Source: Streptantibioticus silvisoli
GTDB taxonomy: Bacteria > Actinomycetota > Actinomycetes > Streptomycetales > Streptomycetaceae
Direction of reading: 5' to 3'
Length of the DNA: 32,641 nucleotides
Assembly (NCBI RefSeq): GCF_027947535.2
Contig: NZ_JAAGKO020000070.1
Location: 1 to 32,641, forward strand
Under the pieces are notes generated by a model. That model searched no databases, was not told where the DNA came from, and saw nothing but the letters and a program-made list of their open reading frames with translations. Position numbers and translations under genes: made by a program. Positions 8,764 to 17,198 of the stretch are shown here, piece after piece (position 1 is the first letter of the stretch; each line of letters begins with the position of its first letter).

Positions 8764-9930
8764 TCACAGGCCCATCGACTTGGCGATGATGGAGCGCATG
8801 ACCTCGCTGGTGCCGCCGTAGATGCGGCTGACGCGGGTGTCGGCGTACAGGCGGGCGATGGGGTACTCCATCATGTAGCCGTAACCGCCGTGCAACTGGA
8901 GGCACTTGTCGATGACGCGGGCGGCGACCTCGGTGCAGAACAGCTTGGCGGAGGCGGCGTCGGCCGCGGTCAGGTCGCCGATGTCGTGGGCCTCCAGGGC
9001 GCGGTCGACCACGGCCTGGGCGGCGTCCACCTCGGCCTTGCAGTCGGCCAGGACGAACTTGGTGTTCTGGAACTCGGCGACCGTGCGGCCGAAGACGGTG
9101 CGTTCCTTGACGTACTCGGTGGCGAACCGGATGGCGGCGGCGGCCTGGGCGTAGGCGCCGAGCGCGATGCCGAGCCGCTCCTGCGGGAGGTTGTGGGCGA
9201 GGTAGCCGAACGCCTTGCCCTCCTCGCCGAGCAGGTCCTCGACCGGGACCTTGACGTCGGTGAACGACAGCTCCGCGGTGTCGGAGGACTTCAGGCCCAG
9301 CTTCTCCAGCTTGCGGCCGACGGCGTAGCCCTCGCTGGTGGTGTCGACGACCAGGATGGAGATGCCGGCGCGGCGGTCCTCCGGAGTGGCCGGGGAGGTG
9401 CGGGCGCAGACCAGGACGCGGTCGGCGAGCACGCCGCCGGTGATGAAGGTCTTGGCGCCGTTGAGCACGTAGTGCGTGCCGTCCTCGGACAGCTTGGCGG
9501 TGGTCTTCATGCCGGCCAGGTCGGAGCCGGTGCCGGGCTCGGTCATGGCGATGGCGGTCATCATCTCGCCGGAGACGAACGCGGGCAGCCAGCGCTTCTT
9601 CTGCTCCGCGTTGGCGTACTTCATGAGGTACGGCAGGCACAGCGCGGTGTGCACGCCGCTGCCGCCGAAGCTGACGCCGGCCCGGGCGCACTCCTCGGTG
9701 ATGACCGCGTTGTACTTGAAGCTGGTCTCGCCGGCGCCGCCGTACTCCTCGGGGACCTCGATGCCGAAGATGCCGAGTTCGCCGAGCTTGTAGTAGAAGT
9801 CGCGCGGGGCATGCCCGGCGTGCTCCCAGTCCTGGTAGACGGGGGTGACCTCGTCCGCGATGAACTCACGGATCGTCGAGCGGAATGCCTCGTGGTCCTC
9901 GTTGAACACCGTGCGACGCACCGGCGCCAC
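8764..9930 (-). CDS. Acyl-CoA dehydrogenase, long-chain/isovaleryl active-site type
   Basis: A 388-aa FAD-dependent acyl-CoA dehydrogenase. FAD/substrate motifs are AMTEPGTGSDL and FITGG; the C-terminus has LHGGYGYMMEYPIARLYADTR. In MCAD-like enzymes the catalytic Glu sits in the C-terminal Y-E-G-T motif; here that reads YGGT (Gly372). A Glu is instead present in LPQER (E251), the position used by human long-chain (E261) and isovaleryl-CoA (E254) dehydrogenases. It is therefore likely active, with a long-chain or branched substrate. It heads a two-gene unit with tesB. A 16-bp imperfect palindrome lies about 46-61 bp upstream. The segment GGAAGGGGAGGTGGCGCC precedes the start. Confidence 0.93.
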   Translation of the reverse strand: MAPVRRTVFNEDHEAFRSTIREFIADEVTPVYQDWEHAGHAPRDFYYKLGELGIFGIEVPEEYGGAGETSFKYNAVITEECARAGVSFGGSGVHTALCLPYLMKYANAEQKKRWLPAFVSGEMMTAIAMTEPGTGSDLAGMKTTAKLSEDGTHYVLNGAKTFITGGVLADRVLVCARTSPATPEDRRAGISILVVDTTSEGYAVGRKLEKLGLKSSDTAELSFTDVKVPVEDLLGEEGKAFGYLAHNLPQERLGIALGAYAQAAAAIRFATEYVKERTVFGRTVAEFQNTKFVLADCKAEVDAAQAVVDRALEAHDIGDLTAADAASAKLFCTEVAARVIDKCLQLHGGYGYMMEYPIARLYADTRVSRIYGGTSEVMRSIIAKSMGL

Positions 9931-9975
9931 CTCCCCTTCCAGCTCTTCCAGCGTAGTACGGTCCCGCCCGCCAAC

Positions 9976-9991
9976 CTAAGCAAGCGCTCAG
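9976..9991. promoter_or_regulatory. Imperfect palindrome upstream of the acyl-CoA dehydrogenase
   Basis: CTAAGCAAGCGCTCAG: arms CTAAGC and GCTCAG with one mismatch around 4 nt. It resembles TetR-family operators in front of fatty-acid degradation genes, and differs from the GTTAA-type sites of the neighbouring regulator. Confidence 0.4.
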
Positions 9992-10115
9992 AAAGTTACC
10001 GGTCGGTCGCCCCGCTGTCCAGGCCGGACCCCCCGGGTGAGCGCGACATCACGTCGCACGGGACGCGGCAGCGGCACATCCCCTCCGCCCACGGGACGCG
10101 CCCCGACGCGACGCG

Positions 10116-10217
10116 CTCCGACGCCACGCACCACCCGACATCCCGCACCGCTCGACATCGCACCCCCTCCGACGCCCCGCACCACCCAACACCCCGCACC
10201 GCCCGACCTCACACCCC
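10116..10217. repeat. 51-bp tandem duplication overlapping the accR stop
   Basis: Copies 10116-10166 and 10167-10217 are directly adjacent and differ at 6 of 51 positions. The second copy runs into the last codons of the TetR gene (stop at 10209-10211). Each copy contains shorter CGCACCRC-like sub-repeats. A further repeated word, CACGGGACGCG, occurs twice just upstream. Plus strand is strongly C-rich. Confidence 0.85.
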
Positions 10218-10817
10218 CTCCCCCGCCCCTCCCCCCTCCAGCGCGGCGAACGCCGCCAGCGCGAGCCGGTTCAGCAGCATCCCGGCGGCGGCGCGGGCCG
10301 GGCGTCCCTCGCCGGCGCCGAGGCGGGGGGTGGAGTTGATCAGGCCGAAGACCGCGTGGACGGCGGCGCGGGCCTCCATCTCGGTGGCGGCCGGGTACCG
10401 GTCGCGGACCACCTGGACCCACAGCTCGACGTACCGGCGCTGGAGCTGGCGGACGAGCTTGCGGTCGGAGTCGGGCAGCCGGTCCAGCTCGCGGTCGTGC
10501 AGGACGATCAGCGGCTGGTCGTCCAGTGCGAAGTCGGTGTGCCCGCGCACCAGCGAATCCAGCGCGCCGCCCGGCCCGGACGCCTCATCGACCCGGCGGC
10601 GCCCCTCGGCCAGCAGGCTCTCGCTGATGCCGACCAGCAGTTCGGCCAGCATCGCGTCCTTGCCGGCGAAGTGCCGGTACAGGCCGGGGCCGCTGATGCC
10701 GACCGCGGCACCGATCTCGTCGACCCCCACACCGTGGAAACCGCGCTCGGCGAACAGCCGCGCGGCCTCCCTGAGGATCTGCTGACGCCGGGTCGCTCCG
10801 GCCTTGGTGGGCTGCAT
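10209..10817 (-). CDS. accR: TetR-family repressor AccR
   Basis: A 202-aa TetR regulator. The N-terminal helix-turn-helix is clear (RRQQILREAARLFAERGF, then VDEIGAAVGISGPGLYRHF), followed by an all-helical ligand domain. It is divergent from accD1, and the intervening DNA has two 16-bp palindromes of the GTTAA-N6-TTAAC type. From memory this is the motif bound by Streptomyces avermitilis AccR, which represses an accD1A1-hmgL-fadE4 operon and responds to short-chain acyl-CoAs. An in-frame TTG at 10835 exists, but I prefer the ATG at 10817: a TAGAAT -10 box ends exactly 7 nt before it, implying a leaderless transcript. The distal palindrome covers the -35/spacer region, indicating autorepression. 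Confidence 0.85.
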   Translation of the reverse strand: MQPTKAGATRRQQILREAARLFAERGFHGVGVDEIGAAVGISGPGLYRHFAGKDAMLAELLVGISESLLAEGRRRVDEASGPGGALDSLVRGHTDFALDDQPLIVLHDRELDRLPDSDRKLVRQLQRRYVELWVQVVRDRYPAATEMEARAAVHAVFGLINSTPRLGAGEGRPARAAAGMLLNRLALAAFAALEGGGAGEGV

Positions 10818-10824
10818 GGAGGAG

Positions 10825-10830
10825 ATTCTA
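10825..10830 (-). promoter_or_regulatory. -10 box for a leaderless accR transcript
   Basis: TAGAAT on the minus strand, followed by 7 nt and the ATG at 10817. No ribosome binding site lies between. The expected -35 area overlaps the palindrome at 10840-10855. Confidence 0.5.
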
Positions 10831-10839
10831 GACAATGAC

Positions 10840-10855
10840 GTTAGCGAGCGTTAAC
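10840..10855. promoter_or_regulatory. AccR-type operator 1
   Basis: GTTAGCGAGCGTTAAC, one mismatch from GTTAA-N6-TTAAC. It lies just upstream of the accR -10 box. Confidence 0.75.
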
Positions 10856-10868
10856 CTGTGGGCAGCAC

Positions 10869-10884
10869 GTTAACGATGACTAAC
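10869..10884. promoter_or_regulatory. AccR-type operator 2
   Basis: GTTAACGATGACTAAC, one mismatch from GTTAA-N6-TTAAC, centred 29 bp from operator 1. It lies about 53 bp before the accD1 start, where its promoter must be. Confidence 0.75.
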
Positions 10885-10936
10885 ACTGTCGCCAGGGCAG
10901 CCTGACGGGAACGCGTGAGCAAAGGAGCCCACCGCG

Positions 10937-12580
10937 ATGCGCGACACGGCACCACCCCCACCCGCGCTGCGCAGCGCCGCGGACCCGGCGTCCGACGCCT
11001 GGGCGGCCAACGTCAAGGCGCACGCCGAGCTGTCGGACGCGCTGCGCGAGAAGCTGGCGGCGGCCCGGCTGGGCGGCGGCGAGCGTTCGCGCGCCCGGCA
11101 CACCGCCCGCGGCAAGCTGCTGCCGCGCGACCGGGTCGACGGGCTGCTCGACCCCGGCTCGCCCTTCCTGGAGCTGGCCCCGCTGGCCGCCGAGGGGATG
11201 TACGACGGCCAGGCGCCGGCCGCCGGGGTGATCGCCGGCATCGGACGGGTGGCCGGCCGCGAGGTCGTGGTGGTCGCCAACGACGCCACCGTCAAGGGCG
11301 GCACGTACTACCCGATGACGGTCAAGAAGCACCTGCGCGCCCAGGAGGTCGCGCTGGAGAACCGGCTGCCGTGCGTGTACCTGGTGGACTCCGGCGGCGC
11401 CTTCCTGCCCAAGCAGGACGAGGTCTTCCCCGACCGCGAGCACTTCGGCCGGATCTTCTACAACCAGGCCACCATGTCCGCGCGCGGCATCCCGCAGATC
11501 GCCGCCGTCATGGGCTCGTGCACCGCCGGCGGCGCCTACGTGCCGGCCATGAGCGACGAGGCCGTCATCGTGCGCGACCAGGGCACGATCTTCCTGGGCG
11601 GGCCGCCGCTGGTGAAGGCGGCCACCGGTGAGGTCGTCACCGCCGAGGAGCTGGGCGGCGGCGAGGTGCACTCCAAGGTCTCCGGCGTCACCGACCACCT
11701 CGCCGAGGACGACGCCCACGCGCTGCGCATCGTGCGCGACATCGTGGCCACCCTGCCGTCCCGCGGGCCGCTGCCGTGGACCGTCACCCCCTCGGTCGAA
11801 CCGGCGGTCGACCCGGCGGGGCTGACCGGCGTCGTACCGGTCGACTCGCGCACCCCGTACGACGTGCGCGAGGTCATCGCCCGGCTGGTGGACGGCAGCG
11901 GGTTCGCCGAGTTCAAGAAGGAGTACGGCACCACGCTGGTCACCGGCTTCGCCCGCGTGCAGGGCCACCCGGTGGGCATCGTGGCCAACAACGGCATCCT
12001 GTTCGCCGAGTCGGCGGTCAAGGGCGCGCACTTCATCGAACTGTGCGACCAGCGCGGCATCCCGCTGCTGTTCCTGCAGAACATCTCCGGCTTCATGGTC
12101 GGCCGCAGCTACGAGGCCGGCGGCATCGCCAAGCACGGCGCCAAGATGGTCACCGCCGTCGCCTGCGCCCGGGTGCCGAAGCTCACCGTGGTCATCGGCG
12201 GTTCCTACGGCGCCGGCAACTACTCGATGTGCGGCCGGGCGTACTCGCCGAGGTTCCTGTGGATGTGGCCCAACGCGAAGATCTCGGTGATGGGCGGTGA
12301 GCAGGCCGCCTCGGTGCTCGCCACCGTCAAGCGCGACCAGTTGGAGGCGGCCGGCCAGCAGTGGCCGGCCGAGGACGAGGAACGCTTCAAGTCCCCGGTC
12401 CGCGCCCAGTACGAGGAGCAGGGCAACGCCTACTACGCGACCGCCCGGCTGTGGGACGACGGCGTGATCGACCCGCTGGACACCCGCACGGTGCTGGGCC
12501 TGGCCCTGACCGCGTGCGCCAACGCGCCCGTCCCGGAACGCGGCCCGCTCGCGCCCGGCTACGGCGTCTTCCGGATGTAG
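10937..12580 (+). CDS. accD1: Methylcrotonyl-CoA carboxylase carboxyltransferase subunit
   Basis: A 547-aa biotin-dependent acyl-CoA carboxyltransferase, most likely the beta subunit of 3-methylcrotonyl-CoA carboxylase in leucine breakdown. Diagnostic segments are [54 protein letters not shown] and [14 protein letters not shown] in the N-domain. The C-domain has [12 protein letters not shown] and [16 protein letters not shown]. These favour the methylcrotonyl-CoA type over propionyl-CoA carboxylase beta subunits. AAAGGAG precedes the ATG at good spacing. It is the first gene of a four-gene operon; 14 nt separate it from accA1. The divergent AccR operators place it under AccR. Confidence 0.93.
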   Translation: MRDTAPPPPALRSAADPASDAWAANVKAHAELSDALREKLAAARLGGGERSRARHTARGKLLPRDRVDGLLDPGSPFLELAPLAAEGMYDGQAPAAGVIAGIGRVAGREVVVVANDATVKGGTYYPMTVKKHLRAQEVALENRLPCVYLVDSGGAFLPKQDEVFPDREHFGRIFYNQATMSARGIPQIAAVMGSCTAGGAYVPAMSDEAVIVRDQGTIFLGGPPLVKAATGEVVTAEELGGGEVHSKVSGVTDHLAEDDAHALRIVRDIVATLPSRGPLPWTVTPSVEPAVDPAGLTGVVPVDSRTPYDVREVIARLVDGSGFAEFKKEYGTTLVTGFARVQGHPVGIVANNGILFAESAVKGAHFIELCDQRGIPLLFLQNISGFMVGRSYEAGGIAKHGAKMVTAVACARVPKLTVVIGGSYGAGNYSMCGRAYSPRFLWMWPNAKISVMGGEQAASVLATVKRDQLEAAGQQWPAEDEERFKSPVRAQYEEQGNAYYATARLWDDGVIDPLDTRTVLGLALTACANAPVPERGPLAPGYGVFRM

Positions 12581-12594
12581 GGGGAGGACCCATC

Positions 12595-14598
12595 ATGTTC
12601 GACACGGTGCTCGTCGCCAACCGCGGCGAGATCGCGGTGCGGGTCATCCGCACCCTGCGGCGGCTCGGGGTCCGCTCGGTCGCCGTCTTCAGCGACGCCG
12701 ACGCCGACGCGCGGCACGTCGTGGAGGCCGACACGGCCGTCCGGCTCGGGCCGGCGCCGGCCGCCGACAGCTACCTGTCGGCCGACCGGCTGCTGGCGGC
12801 GGCCCGGCGCTCCGGCGCGCAGGCGGTCCACCCCGGCTACGGATTCCTGGCGGAGAACGCCGCGTTCGCGCGGGCCTGCGCCGACGCCGGCCTGGTCTTC
12901 ATCGGCCCGCCCGCCGACGCCATCGAGCTGATGGGCGACAAGATCCGGGCCAAGGAGACGGTCGCCGCGCACCGCGTGCCGATCGTGCCGGGCAGCTCCG
13001 GCAGCGGCCTGACCGACGACCAGCTCATCGCCGCCGCGCGGCAGATCGGCACCCCGGTGCTGCTCAAGCCGTCGGCGGGCGGCGGCGGCAAGGGCATGCG
13101 GCTGGTGCGCGACGAGGCGCTGCTGGCGGAGGAGATCGCGGCGGCCCGGCGGGAGGCGCGCGGTTCGTTCGGCGACGACACCCTGCTGGTGGAGCGGTGG
13201 ATCGACCGCCCCCGGCACATCGAGATCCAGGTGCTGGCCGACGCCCACGGCCACGTGATCCACCTCGGCGAGCGCGAGTGCTCCCTGCAACGGCGGCACC
13301 AGAAGGTCGTCGAGGAGGCGCCGTCCGTCCTGCTCGACGAGGCGACGCGGGCCGCGATGGGCGAGGCGGCGGTCCAGGCGGCCCGCTCCTGCGGTTACGT
13401 GGGCGCCGGCACCGTGGAGTTCATCGTGCCGGGCGCCGACCCGGGCGCGTACTGCTTCATGGAGATGAACACCCGCCTGCAGGTCGAGCACCCGGTCACC
13501 GAGCTGGTCACCGGCCTGGACCTGGTGGAGTGGCAGCTGCGGGTGGCCTGCGGCGAGGAGCTGTCGTTCGGGCAGGCCGACGTCACGCTCACCGGCCACG
13601 CCGTGGAGGCCCGGGTCTGCGCCGAGGACCCGGCGCGCGGCTTCCTGCCGTCCGGCGGCACCGTGCTGGCGCTGCGCGAACCGCAGGGCGACGGGGTGCG
13701 CACCGACTCCGGGCTGTCGCAGGGCACCGAGGTCGGCAGCCTGTACGACCCGATGCTGTCGAAGGTCGTCGCGTACGGCCCGGACCGGCCGACCGCGCTG
13801 CGCAGGCTGCGGGCCGCGCTGGCCGACACCGTGATCCTGGGCGTCGCCACCAACACCGGTTTCCTGCGCGCGCTGCTGGCCCACCCCGACGTGGTCTCCG
13901 GCGCGCTCGACACCGGCCTGGTCGAACGCGACGTGGAGTCGCTGACGGCGGGCGGCGTGCCGGAGGAGGTCTACGTAGCGGCGGCGCTGCTGCGGCAGGC
14001 GGCGCTGGCCCCGGCCGGGGCGGACGGCGGCTGGGTCGATCCGTTCTCGGTGCCCAGCGGCTGGCGCATGGGCGGCGAGCCGGCGTGGACCACGCACCCG
14101 GTGCGCGTCGCGGGCCTGGACCCGGTCGTCCTCGCCGTGCGCGGGGACCAGGTGCGGGTCGGCGACGGGCCGCCGGTGCGGGCCCGGCTGGCGGCGGCGG
14201 ACGCGGACGGCGGCCGGGTCGTCGTGCACGTCGACGGCGTCACGCACGTCTTCCACCGGGCCGGCGAGTGGCTGGGCCGGGACGCGCGGACGTGGCAGGT
14301 GCTGGACCACGACCCGGTCGAGGCGGCGCTGCTCGGCGCGGCCGGCGGCGGGGGCACCGGCGCGCTGACCGCACCGATGCCCGGCACGGTGACCGTGGTG
14401 AAGGTGGCGGCCGGCGACGAGGTGACCGCCGGGCAGAGCCTGCTGGTGGTCGAGGCCATGAAGATGGAACACGTGATCACCGCCCCGCACGACGGCACCG
14501 TCACCACCATCGACGTGCGGCCGGGCAGTACCGTCGCGATGGACCAGGTCCTCGCGGTCGTCACGCCGCTCGCCGCACCGACCGAGGAGGAGTCGTGA
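12595..14598 (+). CDS. accA1: Methylcrotonyl-CoA carboxylase biotin subunit
   Basis: A 667-aa alpha subunit with biotin carboxylase (about 1-450) and biotinyl carrier (about 595-660) domains. Visible are [29 protein letters not shown], the ATP-grasp glycine loop [28 protein letters not shown] and [16 protein letters not shown]. The carrier domain has PMPGTV and EAMKMEH; the biotinylated Lys is residue 623. The enzyme carboxylates its own biotin, which AccD1 then uses to make 3-methylglutaconyl-CoA. GGGGAGGA overlaps the end of accD1 and sets the ATG at 12595. The stop overlaps the GTG of hmgL by 4 nt, so translation is probably coupled. Confidence 0.95.
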   Translation: MFDTVLVANRGEIAVRVIRTLRRLGVRSVAVFSDADADARHVVEADTAVRLGPAPAADSYLSADRLLAAARRSGAQAVHPGYGFLAENAAFARACADAGLVFIGPPADAIELMGDKIRAKETVAAHRVPIVPGSSGSGLTDDQLIAAARQIGTPVLLKPSAGGGGKGMRLVRDEALLAEEIAAARREARGSFGDDTLLVERWIDRPRHIEIQVLADAHGHVIHLGERECSLQRRHQKVVEEAPSVLLDEATRAAMGEAAVQAARSCGYVGAGTVEFIVPGADPGAYCFMEMNTRLQVEHPVTELVTGLDLVEWQLRVACGEELSFGQADVTLTGHAVEARVCAEDPARGFLPSGGTVLALREPQGDGVRTDSGLSQGTEVGSLYDPMLSKVVAYGPDRPTALRRLRAALADTVILGVATNTGFLRALLAHPDVVSGALDTGLVERDVESLTAGGVPEEVYVAAALLRQAALAPAGADGGWVDPFSVPSGWRMGGEPAWTTHPVRVAGLDPVVLAVRGDQVRVGDGPPVRARLAAADADGGRVVVHVDGVTHVFHRAGEWLGRDARTWQVLDHDPVEAALLGAAGGGGTGALTAPMPGTVTVVKVAAGDEVTAGQSLLVVEAMKMEHVITAPHDGTVTTIDVRPGSTVAMDQVLAVVTPLAAPTEEES

Positions 14599-15548
14599 GC
14601 GATCCGTCGCCGACCGCGCCGGGACTGCCGATGGCGGTGCCGCAGGACGGCCTGCCCGCCCGGGTGCGCATCCACGAGGTCGGGGCCCGCGACGGCCTGC
14701 AGAACGAGAAGAACGTCGTGCCGACCGAGGTCAAGGCGGAGTTCATCCACCGGCTGGCCGACGCCGGGCTCCACACCGTCGAGGCGACCAGCTTCGTGCA
14801 TCCCAAGTGGGTGCCTCAGCTGGCCGACGCCGAGCAGCTGATGCCGCTGATCGGCGACGTGGCCGCCCGGCTGCCGGTGCTGGTGCCGAACGAACGCGGG
14901 CTGGAGCGGGCGCTGGCGCTCGGCGTCCGGGAGATCGCGGTGTTCGGCAGCGCCACCGAGTCGTTCGCGCAGGCCAACCTCAACCGCACGGTGGACGCGT
15001 CGCTGGCGATGTTCGAGCCGGTGGTGGCCAAGGCCCGGCAGGCCGGCGCGACCGTGCGCGGCTACCTGTCGATGTGCTTCGGCGACCCCTGGGAGGGCCC
15101 GGTCCCGCTGCCCCAGGTGGTCGGCGTGGCACGGCGGCTGTTCGACCTGGGGTGCACCGAGCTGAGCCTCGGCGACACCATCGGGGTGGCCACCCCGGGC
15201 CACGTCGGCGCGCTGCTGACCGCGCTCGGCGAGGCGGGCCTGGGCCCGCAGGTGCTCGCCGTGCACTTCCACGACACCTACGGCCAGGCGCTGGCCAACA
15301 CCCTGGCCGCGCTGCGGCACGGCGTCACCACGGTGGACGCCTCCGCCGGCGGCCTCGGCGGCTGCCCGTACGCCAGGAGCGCCACCGGCAACCTCGCCAC
15401 CGAAGACCTGGTGTGGATGCTGAACGGACTCGGCATCGACACCGGTGTCGACCTCGCCCGCCTCACCGCCACCAGCGTGTGGATGGCGGGCCACCTGGGC
15501 CGACCCAGCCCCTCCCGCACCGTCCGCGCCCTCTCCCACGAGGAGTAG
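14595..15548 (+). CDS. hmgL: Hydroxymethylglutaryl-CoA lyase
   Basis: A 317-aa TIM-barrel lyase that splits HMG-CoA into acetyl-CoA and acetoacetate, the last step of leucine breakdown. The catalytic Arg-Asp is in [11 protein letters not shown] (R32, D33). Metal-binding histidines are in HFHDTYGQ (H224, H226), and the catalytic Cys is C257 in GLGGCPYA. The loop after it reads RSATGN, where many homologues have GASGN. The GTG start at 14595 overlaps the accA1 stop and follows GGAGGAG. The operon lacks an evident methylglutaconyl-CoA hydratase gene, so that step must be encoded elsewhere. Confidence 0.94.
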   Translation: MSDPSPTAPGLPMAVPQDGLPARVRIHEVGARDGLQNEKNVVPTEVKAEFIHRLADAGLHTVEATSFVHPKWVPQLADAEQLMPLIGDVAARLPVLVPNERGLERALALGVREIAVFGSATESFAQANLNRTVDASLAMFEPVVAKARQAGATVRGYLSMCFGDPWEGPVPLPQVVGVARRLFDLGCTELSLGDTIGVATPGHVGALLTALGEAGLGPQVLAVHFHDTYGQALANTLAALRHGVTTVDASAGGLGGCPYARSATGNLATEDLVWMLNGLGIDTGVDLARLTATSVWMAGHLGRPSPSRTVRALSHEE

Positions 15549-15552
15549 AACC

Positions 15553-16746
15553 ATGACCAGCCCCCGCCCCGGCGGCCTCGGCAACGCCCACCGGCTGCCC
15601 GAGGAGTACGAGCAACTGCGGCGCACCGTCGAGGAGTTCGCCCACGACCTGGTCGCGCCGAAGATCGGCGAGTTCTACGAGAACCACGAGTTCCCGTACG
15701 AGATCGTGCGGGAGATGGGGCGCATGGGCCTGTTCGGCCTGCCGTTCCCGGAGGAGTACGGCGGCATGGGCGGCGACTACTTCGCGCTGTGCCTGGTACT
15801 GGAGGAGCTGGCCCGGGTCGACTCCTCGGTGGCCATCACCCTGGAGGCCGGGGTCTCGCTGGGCGCCATGCCGATCTTCCGGTTCGGCACCGAGGAGCAG
15901 AAGCGCGAGTGGCTGCCGAGGATGTGCGCCGGCGAGGTCCTCGGCGCGTTCGGGCTGACCGAGCCGGAGTGCGGTTCGGACGCCGGCGGCACCCGCACCA
16001 CCGCCCGGCTGGACGAGGCCACCGACGAGTGGGTGATCAACGGCAGCAAGTGCTTCATCACCAACTCCGGCACCGACATCACCGCGCTGGTCACCGTCAC
16101 CGCGGTCACCGGCCGCAAGCCCGACGGCCGCCCGGAGATCTCGGCGATCATCGTGCCGTCCGGCACCCCCGGCTTCACCGTCGCGGCGCCCTACTCCAAG
16201 GTCGGCTGGAACGCCTCCGACACCCGTGAGCTGTCGTTCGCCGACGTGCGGGTGCCGGCCGCCAACCTGGTGGGCGAGGCCGGCCGCGGTTACGCGCAGT
16301 TCCTGCGGATCCTCGACGAGGGCCGGATCGCCATCGCGGCGCTGGCCACCGGGCTGGCCCAGGGCTGCGTCGACCAGTCGGTGTCGTACGCCAACACCCG
16401 CAAGGCGTTCGGCAAGCCGATCGGCGCCAACCAGGCGATCCAGTTCAAGATCGCCGACATGGAGATGCGCGCCCACACCTCCCGGCTGACCTGGCGGGAC
16501 GCCGCGTCCCGGCTGGTGGCGGGCGAACCGTTCAAGAAGGAGGCGGCGCTCGCCAAGCTGTACTCGTCGGAGATCGCGGTGACCAACGCCCGGGAGGCCA
16601 CCCAGGTGCACGGCGGGTACGGGTTCATGAACGAGTACCCGGTGGCCCGGTTCTGGCGCGACTCGAAGATCCTGGAGATCGGCGAGGGCACCAGTGAGGT
16701 CCAGCGCATGCTGATCGCCCGTGAGCTGGGGGTTCCCAGCAACTGA
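15553..16746 (+). CDS. acdH: Acyl-CoA dehydrogenase AcdH (FadE4-like)
   Basis: A 397-aa short-chain-type acyl-CoA dehydrogenase. Motifs are LTEPECGSDAGGTRTTA, CFITNSGTDITAL, LDEGRIAIAALATGLAQG and VHGGYGFMNEYPVAR. The C-terminal catalytic motif is GEGTSEV with Glu378 present, the SCAD/MCAD/isobutyryl-CoA arrangement. It lacks the Glu in the ER(L) helix used by isovaleryl-CoA dehydrogenase. From memory it corresponds closely to S. coelicolor AcdH, linked to branched short-chain acyl-CoA oxidation. It starts 4 nt after the hmgL stop, with GAGGAG overlapping the hmgL end, so it belongs to the same operon. A perfect hairpin follows 30 nt after its stop. Confidence 0.93.
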   Translation: MTSPRPGGLGNAHRLPEEYEQLRRTVEEFAHDLVAPKIGEFYENHEFPYEIVREMGRMGLFGLPFPEEYGGMGGDYFALCLVLEELARVDSSVAITLEAGVSLGAMPIFRFGTEEQKREWLPRMCAGEVLGAFGLTEPECGSDAGGTRTTARLDEATDEWVINGSKCFITNSGTDITALVTVTAVTGRKPDGRPEISAIIVPSGTPGFTVAAPYSKVGWNASDTRELSFADVRVPAANLVGEAGRGYAQFLRILDEGRIAIAALATGLAQGCVDQSVSYANTRKAFGKPIGANQAIQFKIADMEMRAHTSRLTWRDAASRLVAGEPFKKEAALAKLYSSEIAVTNAREATQVHGGYGFMNEYPVARFWRDSKILEIGEGTSEVQRMLIARELGVPSN

Positions 16747-16776
16747 ACCGGCCGCCCGGGTGATTTTGGCGCCGCC

Positions 16777-16794
16777 CTGCCCGAAATCGGGCAG
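16777..16794 (+). terminator. Perfect 8-bp hairpin after acdH
   Basis: CTGCCCGA-AA-TCGGGCAG, a perfect inverted repeat (in RNA about 7 bp with a four-base AAAT loop). It sits 30 nt after the acdH stop. There is no U-tract, which is common for streptomycete terminators. Confidence 0.55.
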
Positions 16795-16835
16795 AAATGT
16801 TGCGGCACCGGTCGCTCGTCGCGCAGGATCGTCAG

Positions 16836-17123
16836 GTGCTCGAACGCCGGACGTCGCCGGAGACCTCACACGAGGAACTCATCGACCACCTGGTGCGGAC
16901 CACGCCGCTGCACCGCGGCGAGGCCGCCCGGGTGGTCCTCGACGTCCTGGCGTACTTCGACGAGCCGGCGGACGGCTACGTGCGCCGGCGGCACCGCGAG
17001 TTGCAGTCCAGGGGCCTGGCCAACGCCGAGATCTTCGAGCGGATCGCCGGGGAACTGAAGCGCCGCGCGGTGGCACCGCCCGAGCTGTCCCTGCGGCAGC
17101 TGCGCCGCATCGTCTACGGCTGA
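16836..17123 (+). CDS. Small conserved actinobacterial protein
   Basis: A 95-aa acidic/basic soluble protein of unknown function. Its core, EELIDHLVRTTPL, GEAARVVLDVLAYFDE, YVRRRHRELQSRGL and LSLRQLRRIVYG, resembles a small family I remember from many streptomycetes. It is predicted all-helical, with no signal peptide or membrane segment. I prefer the GTG at 16836, which follows AGGA at 7 nt. An in-frame ATG at 16797 directly abuts the hairpin at 16777-16794 and has no ribosome site. It lies 75 nt upstream of glmS and may share its transcript; nothing in it indicates a function. Confidence 0.7.
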   Translation: MLERRTSPETSHEELIDHLVRTTPLHRGEAARVVLDVLAYFDEPADGYVRRRHRELQSRGLANAEIFERIAGELKRRAVAPPELSLRQLRRIVYG

Positions 17124-17198
17124 GCCGCTCCGGCTCACCGGCGGCCGACGGCGCGGACGGGCGAGCGGACGTCAGGGCCACCGGAGAGGGAGAGCGCC

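Noticed and set aside
12559-15626. Long antisense frames over accA1 and hmgL (643 and 551 codons)
   Set aside because: Mirror frames of strongly supported genes, with no ribosome sites or motifs.
16777-16794. Attachment site or riboswitch element from the CTGCCCGA palindrome
   Set aside because: Its place right behind acdH makes a terminator simpler; nothing else supports an alternative.
17124-17198. glmS ribozyme or other riboswitch upstream of glmS
   Set aside because: The 75-nt leader is too short and shows none of the conserved structure.
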